Source: JADJLQ01 sp034439915
GTDB taxonomy: Bacteria; Bacteroidota; Bacteroidia; Chitinophagales; Saprospiraceae
Length of the DNA stretch: 64,000 bases
NCBI GenBank assembly: GCA_034439915.1
Contig: JAWXBI010000101.1
Span: 1-64,000 of the forward strand
Direction of reading: 5' to 3'
In this document: positions 43,314 to 50,398 of the stretch, in pieces
Layout: every line of letters starts with the position of its first letter
Numbering within the stretch: position 1 is the first letter of the stretch
The notes under the pieces: model-generated
What the model saw: the letters and a program-made list of their open reading frames with translations, nothing else
Told to the model about the DNA's origin: nothing
The model's database searches: none
Program-made: the position numbers and the translations under genes

Positions 43314-43526
43314 ATGAAAAAGCGTACTTCCAATTTGCTTTTGATATTACTGTTGTTATCCAGTATGCTTGTTTTTTTTTATATCAATTTCTGTCCTTCA
43401 GTAACTGAGACAGGCGTTTTAGCTTCCGACAACCTGATCGATGTTTCCAGGGACATGGTGTTGTTGCCAGAATTTGAAATGGTCAGCGATGCAATCAAAG
43501 CGGTGATTGATTTTATCCGCCCCTGA
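43314..43526 (+). CDS. Small membrane or secreted protein, unknown
   Basis: 70 residues: an N-terminal hydrophobic segment (residues 8-28, LLLILLLLSSMLVFFYINFC) followed by a short acidic/hydrophobic tail (TGVLASDNLIDVSRDMVLLP, then EFEMVSDAIKAVIDFIRP). The segment could be a signal anchor or an uncleaved signal peptide. No homologous family is recognised. The strong promoter directly upstream and the clean start argue it is real. Its stop abuts the convergent Maf gene stop with no gap. Confidence 0.6.
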   Translation: MKKRTSNLLLILLLLSSMLVFFYINFCPSVTETGVLASDNLIDVSRDMVLLPEFEMVSDAIKAVIDFIRP

Positions 43527-44120
43527 TCAGTTTTTAAAATTAGCTACCAATAAAGTATACAATGCCTCCATGGGCAAACCCATTATATTGGTATAGGATC
43601 CATTCAGTTTTTTTACTACACAAAGGCCGATCCAGTCTTGTATTCCATAGGCACCTGCTTTATCGTAAGGAGGGTAGTGATCGATATAATAGTAGATTTC
43701 ATCTGCGGTCATGGGATTAAATTCAACCTCCGTAGATACAGAAGTGGTGAGGATACTTTTTGTGGAATATATACATAACCCACTGATGACCTGATGGGTC
43801 TGCCCTGCCAGGGCATAAAGCATAGTAAAAGCTTCCTGACGGTGCCTGGGTTTGCTAAACAATTGATCTCCGAGGAAAACCAGGCAATCGGCGGCAATAA
43901 CGATCAGGTCATCCTGATTTGGTATCATTTCATAGACAGTCTGAGCTTTTAATTTAGCCAGGTATTCGGGTACGGACCTGGGCTGGATCCATGAAGGATA
44001 GGCTTCTTCATCAATCGATGCGGCCTTTATTTCAAAAGATATGCCTGCCTGCCGCAACAATTCATGTCGCCGGGGAGATTCAGAAGCAAGTACAATTTTA
44101 TATTTTTTCAACCATTCCAT
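43527..44120 (-). CDS. Maf-family nucleotide pyrophosphatase
   Basis: 197 residues with the Maf N-terminal signature IVLASESPRRHELLRQAGIS, DLIVIAADCLVFLGDQLFSKP, ALAGQTHQVISGLCIYS and GAYGIQDWIGL, ending in SYTNIMGLPMEALYTLL. Maf proteins hydrolyse non-canonical or ordinary NTPs (dTTP, UTP, m7GTP) and were linked to septum inhibition. Last gene of the five-gene operon, overlapping ubiA by 13 bases. Its stop is exactly adjacent to that of the convergent small gene. Confidence 0.94.
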   Translation of the reverse strand: MEWLKKYKIVLASESPRRHELLRQAGISFEIKAASIDEEAYPSWIQPRSVPEYLAKLKAQTVYEMIPNQDDLIVIAADCLVFLGDQLFSKPRHRQEAFTMLYALAGQTHQVISGLCIYSTKSILTTSVSTEVEFNPMTADEIYYYIDHYPPYDKAGAYGIQDWIGLCVVKKLNGSYTNIMGLPMEALYTLLVANFKN

Positions 44121-45052
44121 GCATACTGGTAATATAAAAGCAAGGGCAATAGGATCATACCGGAGACCATGGTTAGTTTTAGATAAGTAGAGATTCTGTG
44201 GAATTCTTTGAATTGCCGGGCTCTATAAATTGAATAGATCACATACATCAGCGGCAAAATGAACCCCAAAAGCACACCACCAAGAGAAATGCTTAAAGGG
44301 GGATTAAGGCCAACCCACCCGAATATCAAAACCAGGATAATAGTCAGCAGCAGATAAACCACATTTTTAGAAAAAACTAATCCCTTTCGAATGGGTAAGG
44401 TCATTGCACCGGCCGCTTGATCCCCTGGCACATCTTCAATATCCTTGACAATTTCCCGGCTGAGGGTGAGTAACCCGGCTACGACGCAGCAAATAGTAAA
44501 ATTTTTATAGACCACTTGTTTGAATGCCATGGGCAATCTGAATACACTCGTTGATTCAGCAATGAGGGGAATCAATAAGACTGCTCCGCATAAAGCAGCA
44601 ATCAGTAAGTTGCCGATCAACGTTGTTTTTTTTAGCCAGATGGAATAGATGATTAGTAATCCTGCCGCTACGGGATAGATCCAGATGAATTTTAATTTAT
44701 CAAACCGGTAGGCCAGGGACAATGAAATAGTAGCCGCAATGATGAGCAATGTCCAGAAGGATGCCCAGGCTTGATGCACACTGAAATGCTGTCCAACAAT
44801 TTGTTTAGTGCCCTTATTAATGGCATCGATCTCCATATCATAGATATCATTGATAATAAATCCCGATCCCATCACCATAGCAAAAGCGATACACAATAAC
44901 AACAGGCTGGACATATTAAAATCAACCTGCCACCCCTGTTGGTTTAAAGGAAGTTTCAGGAGAAAATACCAATGCATCCACAGGGCTAGCGCGGTAATCA
45001 CCAGATTGGGAAACCGGATGAGTTTTATAAACTGGATACACCGATTTATCAC
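44108..45052 (-). CDS. UbiA-family prenyltransferase (geranylgeranylglycerol-phosphate type)
   Basis: 314 residues with about nine membrane helices and both Asp-rich catalytic motifs: NDIYDMEIDAIN and DIEDVPGDQAAG. The members in this Bacteroidota context (next to Maf and a KdsC-like phosphatase) are usually annotated as geranylgeranylglycerol-phosphate geranylgeranyltransferase, which makes ether-lipid precursors in archaea; what they make in Bacteroidota is not established. The start is GTG at 45052. 9 bases after the HAD phosphatase. Confidence 0.9.
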   Translation of the reverse strand: MINRCIQFIKLIRFPNLVITALALWMHWYFLLKLPLNQQGWQVDFNMSSLLLLCIAFAMVMGSGFIINDIYDMEIDAINKGTKQIVGQHFSVHQAWASFWTLLIIAATISLSLAYRFDKLKFIWIYPVAAGLLIIYSIWLKKTTLIGNLLIAALCGAVLLIPLIAESTSVFRLPMAFKQVVYKNFTICCVVAGLLTLSREIVKDIEDVPGDQAAGAMTLPIRKGLVFSKNVVYLLLTIILVLIFGWVGLNPPLSISLGGVLLGFILPLMYVIYSIYRARQFKEFHRISTYLKLTMVSGMILLPLLLYYQYAWNG

Positions 45053-45061
45053 AAAATGAAT

Positions 45062-45562
45062 TTACCACTGATTTTGGACTTTGAGCACCAATTCAATGAG
45101 GTCACGAACACAACCTTTGCCGCCATTCAGGGGGGATATATAGTTTGCGATCGTTTTGACTTCTTGCGCCGCATCGGCCGGACATGCTTTGAGGGCAGCA
45201 TGTTGCATGGCCGGAATATCCAGCAGATCGTCGCCCATATAAGCCAGGTTGGAAGCCGGAATACTGTTGATACGCATCCATTCCAGTAACACCGTTTCTT
45301 TATCCTGCGCATCCATAAAAATATCGCTGACCCCGAGATCCAGCAATCTTTTTACCACACCATCCGATCGGCCCCCGGAGATCACCGCAAGGTGAAATCC
45401 GGTTGGAATTATCCTTCGCAACGCATAACCATCCCGGATATGAAATGTCCGCAGTAGTTTTCCTTCATCGGTGATCAGCAGGCTCCCATCGGTCATTACT
45501 CCATCGATATCGAATACAAATGCGCTGATTTTTTTTAGGGCTGCATATAATGGAGTAGACAT
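45062..45562 (-). CDS. KdsC-like HAD phosphatase
   Basis: 166 residues, HAD subfamily IIIA: VFDIDGVMTDGSLLI with catalytic Asp pair, HIRDGYALRRI, LAVISGGRSDGVVKRL and YMGDDLLDIPAM. This is the signature of 3-deoxy-D-manno-octulosonate-8-phosphate phosphatase KdsC, which makes free KDO for lipopolysaccharide. The C-terminal NGGKGCVRDLIELVL is also typical. Part of the fdx-iscX-KdsC-ubiA-maf operon, with 9 bases to each neighbour. Confidence 0.93.
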   Translation of the reverse strand: MSTPLYAALKKISAFVFDIDGVMTDGSLLITDEGKLLRTFHIRDGYALRRIIPTGFHLAVISGGRSDGVVKRLLDLGVSDIFMDAQDKETVLLEWMRINSIPASNLAYMGDDLLDIPAMQHAALKACPADAAQEVKTIANYISPLNGGKGCVRDLIELVLKVQNQW

Positions 45563-45571
45563 CGTTGGATA

Positions 45572-45820
45572 TTATTTGTTGTTGTCGCGCCATTCGTATA
45601 CCCATTTGGCCTGGATCTGCTCAAGGTGCGCTTCGGTGCATTCCTCTTTTTTACTGGAAAAGTAAGGGACCTCCATGACCCATTCCATCAATTCCGTAAA
45701 TCGGATACGGTATATTTTTTTTTCATCAAAATCATCACCAAAACGTTCATACAATTTCATGGCAATGTCTTCATGGTCTTTCCAATAAATAGGCAGATCT
45801 TCTAAATTATTAACAGGCAT
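45572..45820 (-). CDS. iscX: IscX-like Fe-S assembly protein
   Basis: 82 residues resembling IscX: WKDHEDIAMKLYERFGDDFD, IYRIRFTELMEWVMEVPYF, and a C-terminal HLEQIQAKWVYEWRD. IscX is a small acidic adaptor that binds IscS and iron and tunes cluster assembly. Its position directly after a 2Fe-2S ferredoxin gene, the order seen in ISC operons (fdx-iscX), supports the call. The other isc genes are not here. Confidence 0.85.
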   Translation of the reverse strand: MPVNNLEDLPIYWKDHEDIAMKLYERFGDDFDEKKIYRIRFTELMEWVMEVPYFSSKKEECTEAHLEQIQAKWVYEWRDNNK

Positions 45821-45851
45821 GTGTCGTGAAATTGATTGATAAATTTAATAA

Positions 45852-46193
45852 TTAATGATCGTGCCCTATAATCTGGGACTGATCGGGTATAGTTATTTCC
45901 AGGTCTGCCATTTCATCGAGCACGATGCATTGACAAGCCAGCCTGGATTCCAGTTTAGGATTTCTGGCCCGGTCTATAAAATCTTCTTCTTTATCGGTTA
46001 ACGCTTCGAGGAAGTCCATTCCTTTTTCAATGTATACATGACAGGTACTGCAAGCACATACTCCTCCGCAATTGTGATTCAGATGTATATTCTGGTCCTC
46101 GGCAATTTCGAGAACACTGTAGCCCTTGACAGCCTGGTCAATTAAAAGTGGTGTTAATCGGGAATCCTCAAACCGAAATAAAATTTTTGACAT
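45852..46193 (-). CDS. 2Fe-2S ferredoxin, adrenodoxin/ISC type
   Basis: 113 residues. Cluster ligands are CGGVCACSTC (C-x4-C-x-C-x2-C, three used) and a distant CQC near residue 98; HVYIEKGMDFLEALTDKEED is the ISC-type ferredoxin helix region that docks on IscS. It passes electrons for Fe-S assembly. First gene of a five-gene operon with iscX; divergent from the AAA+ ATPase gene, 113 bases between starts. Confidence 0.92.
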   Translation of the reverse strand: MSKILFRFEDSRLTPLLIDQAVKGYSVLEIAEDQNIHLNHNCGGVCACSTCHVYIEKGMDFLEALTDKEEDFIDRARNPKLESRLACQCIVLDEMADLEITIPDQSQIIGHDH

Positions 46194-46306
46194 GTACAGA
46201 CAAAATTAAATATCAATTGCTATAACCAGCAGAATAGGGCAATAGTTTAAAAAAAAATATTTTTTGGAATATTGGGTAAAATAACGCAATTTGACTTAAC
46301 AACGGT

Positions 46307-48940
46307 ATGGAAGACTATATTCCTCAAGCTACAGAAGCCAATTACAAGTTCAAAGAACTTAAGATATACAGTTCTACCGAGTGGTTGGCCGATCAGAAGT
46401 TCAAATACCGGCAGGTATTTGACCGTCAGGAGACTACTTTTGTATACGTTGAATTGGCGCTCTATAACAAAATGTTTGACCAGGAAAGCTGGGAAGCAGT
46501 CATTCATTTAAAGTGTTTCTCCCTGTCCAATAATAAGCAGGAATTGTGCAGTTTGGAATTTAAAAAACAGATCAGCAAATACGAACCCCTGATCATCTTG
46601 CAGGAAGGCTGGGGAAATAAAAAAGAAGGGGCGTTTTGGAAAAAAGGCACCTATTATTGGGAAGCGTGGATACAGGAGGAAAAAGTCGGCAGTAAATATT
46701 TTTACATTGAAGATGCCGGTGAAACCATGACCCGCATTCAAAACCCTTATTTCGAAGTCAAATCTTTGCGGTTTTATGAAGGTAATGAAGACGACATCAG
46801 CCAGGATGACCGCATCTATTTAAAAAATTTCTCCGCCGCGGAAACAAGGCTCCTGCACCTTGAACTACAACTCAAAAATAAAAACCGTTCCCATCACTGG
46901 CAATGTGAATTGTTTTTCAGGTTTTACAATGAAACCCGCGAGCTCAAAGCACAGGTAGTTAAATTAAAAAGTATCCGGAAAGAGGAAGATATCGTCCACT
47001 TCGCCGCTTCGTGCGGAATGCCTGCGAAGGGAATGTGGAAAAAAGGCAAACTCTATATGGAGCTCATCTTTATGGATTGTATGATCGCTTCTGCCTCGAT
47101 AGATTTTCGCGATCATGCCGAACCGGGTAATATCCCCGTTTTCCTGCCTAATCAGGTAATTCCGGGGTTTTTAAACCTCGAACAGGACGACGAACTCAAC
47201 CTGGAACAATTGATGGGCAATCTGGATCATCTTGTCGGCCTCGCTCAAATTAAAAAGCAGGTACAAAACCATGCTAAATACCTGCAGTTTGTCCAGTTAA
47301 GAAAACAACACGGCTTTAAGGAACAGGATGAAATCAATGTCCATTCCGTATTTATCGGTAATCCGGGCACCGGAAAAACCACAGTAGCTCATATGATGGG
47401 CAACCTTTATCATAAAATGGGCTTGTTGTCCAAAGGACATGTGCACCTGGTCGACCGGGTTGATCTGGTCGGGGAATACATCGGGCAAACTGCCCCTAAA
47501 GTCAGGGATGCCATAGAAAAAGCCAGGGGAGGGGTGTTATTTATTGATGAAGCCTATGCATTAGCCCGCTCCAACGATGACAGCAAAGATTTTGGCCGGG
47601 AAGTCATTGAGATTTTGGTGAAGGAAATGTCCAACGGACCAGGTGATATGGTAGTCATTGTCGCGGGTTATCCTAAGGAAATGAAATATTTCCTGGATTC
47701 AAACCCGGGCCTCAAATCCAGATTTAAACTGTATTATGAATTTACAGACTACACCCCTGAGGAGTTGGAGAAAATTGCCCTGGTTGCTTGTGAAAAAAAA
47801 GAGGTCAGTTTATCCGAAGCCGCCTTACACAAGGTGAACGAATATATCCTGGAAGCCTATCGCAACCGCGACCGGGCATTCGGAAATGCACGGTATGTCT
47901 ATGACCTCATTGAAAAAGCAAAAATAAATCTTGGCCTTCGTATTATGAGGATAGCCGGGAAATCGCCCGATCAATACGAAGAATCCGAACTAGCTGAAAT
48001 CCTGATTGAGGATGTTGACCAAATCCTGGAAGCCGGAATCAGAAAAACAGCCAGTATACCGGTCGATGAAAAACTCCTGAAGGTTTCCATGGTCGAGTTG
48101 GATTCCCTGATTGGTATGACCCTGATAAAAAAACAAATTCACGAGCTCGTCGATATCGTCAAATACCATCACCGGGTTGGCCGTGATGTACTGAGGCATT
48201 TTTATTTGCATACCATTCTCATTGGTAATCCGGGCACAGGAAAAACGACTGTAGCGAGGATATTGGCAAAAATATATAAAGCACTGGGCATACTCGAAAG
48301 AGGGCACATGGTAGAAACCGACCGCCAGGGTCTCGTAGCCGGATATGTAGGGCAATCGGCATTGAAAGCCACTGAAAAAATCGATGAGGCTATCGGTGGT
48401 GTATTGTTTATAGATGAAGCGTATTCACTTCATTCCATCAAAACAAACGGGGTCGACTATGGCAACGAGGTTATACAAACCTTGTTGAAAAGGATGGAAG
48501 ATCAACGGGGCAGCTTTTTTGTTTTTGTAGCCGGTTATCCGGACAATATGGAAGATTTTATCAAAGCAAATCCGGGATTGAGCTCGAGATTTGATAAGAC
48601 CTTGCGTTTTGATGATTTTCAACCGGAAGATCTGATCGAAATCAGCAAAAAAATGTTCCTCGAACAAGGCCTCTCCCTGAGTAATGCAGCCGAAAATTAC
48701 CTCAATCAATACTTTAGATTTTTATTCCAGTATCGCGACCGGTATTTTGGAAATGCACGAACCGTAAGGTCGGTGGTACTCGAAGCGATCCAATATCATT
48801 CCCTTCGAATAGCAAAATTAACGGATACGTCCACTACCGATGATCTTCACCGGATTGAACTGGAAGACCTGGAGAGTTTTAAACTCAAAGCGGATCAGCT
48901 TCAGTTCAGACGCAGTGCGATTGGGTTTAAAAGAAATTAG
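46307..48940 (+). CDS. Tandem CbbX/CfxQ-type AAA+ ATPase with duplicated N-terminal domain
   Basis: 877 residues. Residues 1-285 hold two related beta-rich copies (about 45-135 and 182-268): both contain FWKKGTYYWEAWIQ- or MWKKGKLYMELIFM-like segments followed by a DxxxF and a final acidic stretch. Then come two AAA+ modules: first Walker A GNPGTGKT (351-358), Walker B VLFIDEAYALA (410-), arginine finger region PGLKSRF; second Walker A GNPGTGKT (640-647), Walker B VLFIDEAYSLH (699-), PGLSSRF. The modules are close to CbbX/CfxQ and EccA. Role unknown; such ATPases remodel protein complexes. No RuBisCO or ESX genes are nearby. Confidence 0.9.
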   Translation: MEDYIPQATEANYKFKELKIYSSTEWLADQKFKYRQVFDRQETTFVYVELALYNKMFDQESWEAVIHLKCFSLSNNKQELCSLEFKKQISKYEPLIILQEGWGNKKEGAFWKKGTYYWEAWIQEEKVGSKYFYIEDAGETMTRIQNPYFEVKSLRFYEGNEDDISQDDRIYLKNFSAAETRLLHLELQLKNKNRSHHWQCELFFRFYNETRELKAQVVKLKSIRKEEDIVHFAASCGMPAKGMWKKGKLYMELIFMDCMIASASIDFRDHAEPGNIPVFLPNQVIPGFLNLEQDDELNLEQLMGNLDHLVGLAQIKKQVQNHAKYLQFVQLRKQHGFKEQDEINVHSVFIGNPGTGKTTVAHMMGNLYHKMGLLSKGHVHLVDRVDLVGEYIGQTAPKVRDAIEKARGGVLFIDEAYALARSNDDSKDFGREVIEILVKEMSNGPGDMVVIVAGYPKEMKYFLDSNPGLKSRFKLYYEFTDYTPEELEKIALVACEKKEVSLSEAALHKVNEYILEAYRNRDRAFGNARYVYDLIEKAKINLGLRIMRIAGKSPDQYEESELAEILIEDVDQILEAGIRKTASIPVDEKLLKVSMVELDSLIGMTLIKKQIHELVDIVKYHHRVGRDVLRHFYLHTILIGNPGTGKTTVARILAKIYKALGILERGHMVETDRQGLVAGYVGQSALKATEKIDEAIGGVLFIDEAYSLHSIKTNGVDYGNEVIQTLLKRMEDQRGSFFVFVAGYPDNMEDFIKANPGLSSRFDKTLRFDDFQPEDLIEISKKMFLEQGLSLSNAAENYLNQYFRFLFQYRDRYFGNARTVRSVVLEAIQYHSLRIAKLTDTSTTDDLHRIELEDLESFKLKADQLQFRRSAIGFKRN

Positions 48941-49770
48941 CGGAATAAACCCAGTCTCCACGGTTTGTACCGGGATGCTATTAGAGAAATATGTTCCTGA
49001 TGAAACAAATCAGGGTTTTTTATTAATAACCCAAACTGAAATAAGTCGATCCGTAAGGGCCAGTCGGATTGTAATTTTATTTCACCCCAGGCGCGGGCCA
49101 TATCCTGGTTCCAATAAATATCATCCAGCACCATCAAACCCTTCTTCGGATTCAGATACGGATTGACCATTTTAATATACCGTTTCAAAGCCTCGCCGGT
49201 ATGGTGGCCATCGATGAATACCAGGTCAACGGTCTTGAGTCGTTCCAGTAGGGAAGGGAGTACGGTATCAAATTTGCCTTCAAAAAGTTCAGCGGAAGAC
49301 AAACCCAAACGTTTGAAATTACTCCTGGCCAAAGCAGCGACTGCCGGATCACCTTCTATAGTCTTGAGGATGATCTGTGGCTGGCCCGATAACCAATAGG
49401 CACCGGAAATGCCCCCAGCGGTGCCCAATTCAAGGATCACAGAAGGCTGACAAAACCGGGCGATCCGGTTCAATAATTTTCCATGAGCGGCCTTGACAGA
49501 ACATTGGCGTATAAATTGACTAACACTAATCTTGGATTGGTGCCCAGTGACGGAACCTGCACCCAGATCAACGCGGTTTAATATTGCGGTGTCGGTTAAT
49601 AATTCCTTTCTTAACCTTTCAATGGTTTTAGATGGTATCAGGGGCTCTCTTTTTTCCAGAACCTCCCGGCAAAATTCAAAGATAAATGGAGAATCGACCT
49701 GGTGAATCGTCCTGGCTGAACTAAAATAATCTAACCAGGCTCTGGCTGTGAACATCAACCTCGAATACAT
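48937..49770 (-). CDS. Class I SAM-dependent O-methyltransferase-like protein
   Basis: 277 residues. SAM motif I is ILELGTAGGISGAYWL (about 112-127), followed by IILKTIEGDPAVAALAR and a DLVFIDGHHTGEALKRY metal/substrate region like the CmcI/catechol O-methyltransferase group. Target unknown. Its stop overlaps the convergent AAA+ gene by 4 bases. Confidence 0.85.
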   Translation of the reverse strand: MYSRLMFTARAWLDYFSSARTIHQVDSPFIFEFCREVLEKREPLIPSKTIERLRKELLTDTAILNRVDLGAGSVTGHQSKISVSQFIRQCSVKAAHGKLLNRIARFCQPSVILELGTAGGISGAYWLSGQPQIILKTIEGDPAVAALARSNFKRLGLSSAELFEGKFDTVLPSLLERLKTVDLVFIDGHHTGEALKRYIKMVNPYLNPKKGLMVLDDIYWNQDMARAWGEIKLQSDWPLRIDLFQFGLLIKNPDLFHQEHISLIASRYKPWRLGLFR

Positions 49771-49864
49771 CCGTTAAAGTTATTTATTACAAAATGAAAA
49801 AATTAAGTTTCCCTTGGCAATAGAATTCATTGTTTTACGTCAGATACTCTGAAATTAGTCCTAT

Positions 49865-50398
49865 ATGTATTACAAATTTTGCCTTTGCCCGCTAGGGTTT
49901 TTGCTATTTATTTCTATCGGACATGCCCAGACCTACTTTACCACAGGGGGACTCCGGTTGGGTTCAGATTATGGACTTACGCTTAAACAGTTTATTATGA
50001 AAAAGACGACCGTGGAGATGATTTTGGCAACGGAGGACAACGCCAAAACCAATCTTGGTTTGTCCTTTCTAGTAGACAAACATCAACCGATTCTCACCAG
50101 GAATTTTAACTTGTTTTATGGAGCCGGATTAAGTATAAATTGGTTTTATGAAAATCACGAATATGCCAGCCAACGCAGGAAAATCGGTGTTCCTGTGCAG
50201 GTTGGCCTTGAATTTACAGTGGGTAAAATAAATTTAAGCTGGGATTATACCCCAATTCTATATATTAGCACAAATTCTAATGCGTTTGATACCCTGAAGG
50301 GTTTATCTGTTAGGTATGTATTTATCAACAAAAAGGAGGGCAAACGGATTAGTAAACGAATAAAATCGGTATTCTCAAATAAGAAAAAGAAAAAATGA
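49865..50398 (+). CDS. Outer-membrane-like secreted protein, unknown
   Basis: 177 residues with a Sec signal (MYYKFCLCPLGFLLFISIGHAQ). The mature region has alternating beta strands and glycine turns (LRLGSDYGLTLKQFIMKKTT, FLVDKHQPILTRNFNLFYG, GLEFTVGKINLSWDYTPILY) and a strongly basic C-terminus (KRIKSVFSNKKKKK). It is probably a small barrel. It overlaps the following large gene by 4 bases (ATGA), so the two are made together. Confidence 0.7.
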   Translation: MYYKFCLCPLGFLLFISIGHAQTYFTTGGLRLGSDYGLTLKQFIMKKTTVEMILATEDNAKTNLGLSFLVDKHQPILTRNFNLFYGAGLSINWFYENHEYASQRRKIGVPVQVGLEFTVGKINLSWDYTPILYISTNSNAFDTLKGLSVRYVFINKKEGKRISKRIKSVFSNKKKKK

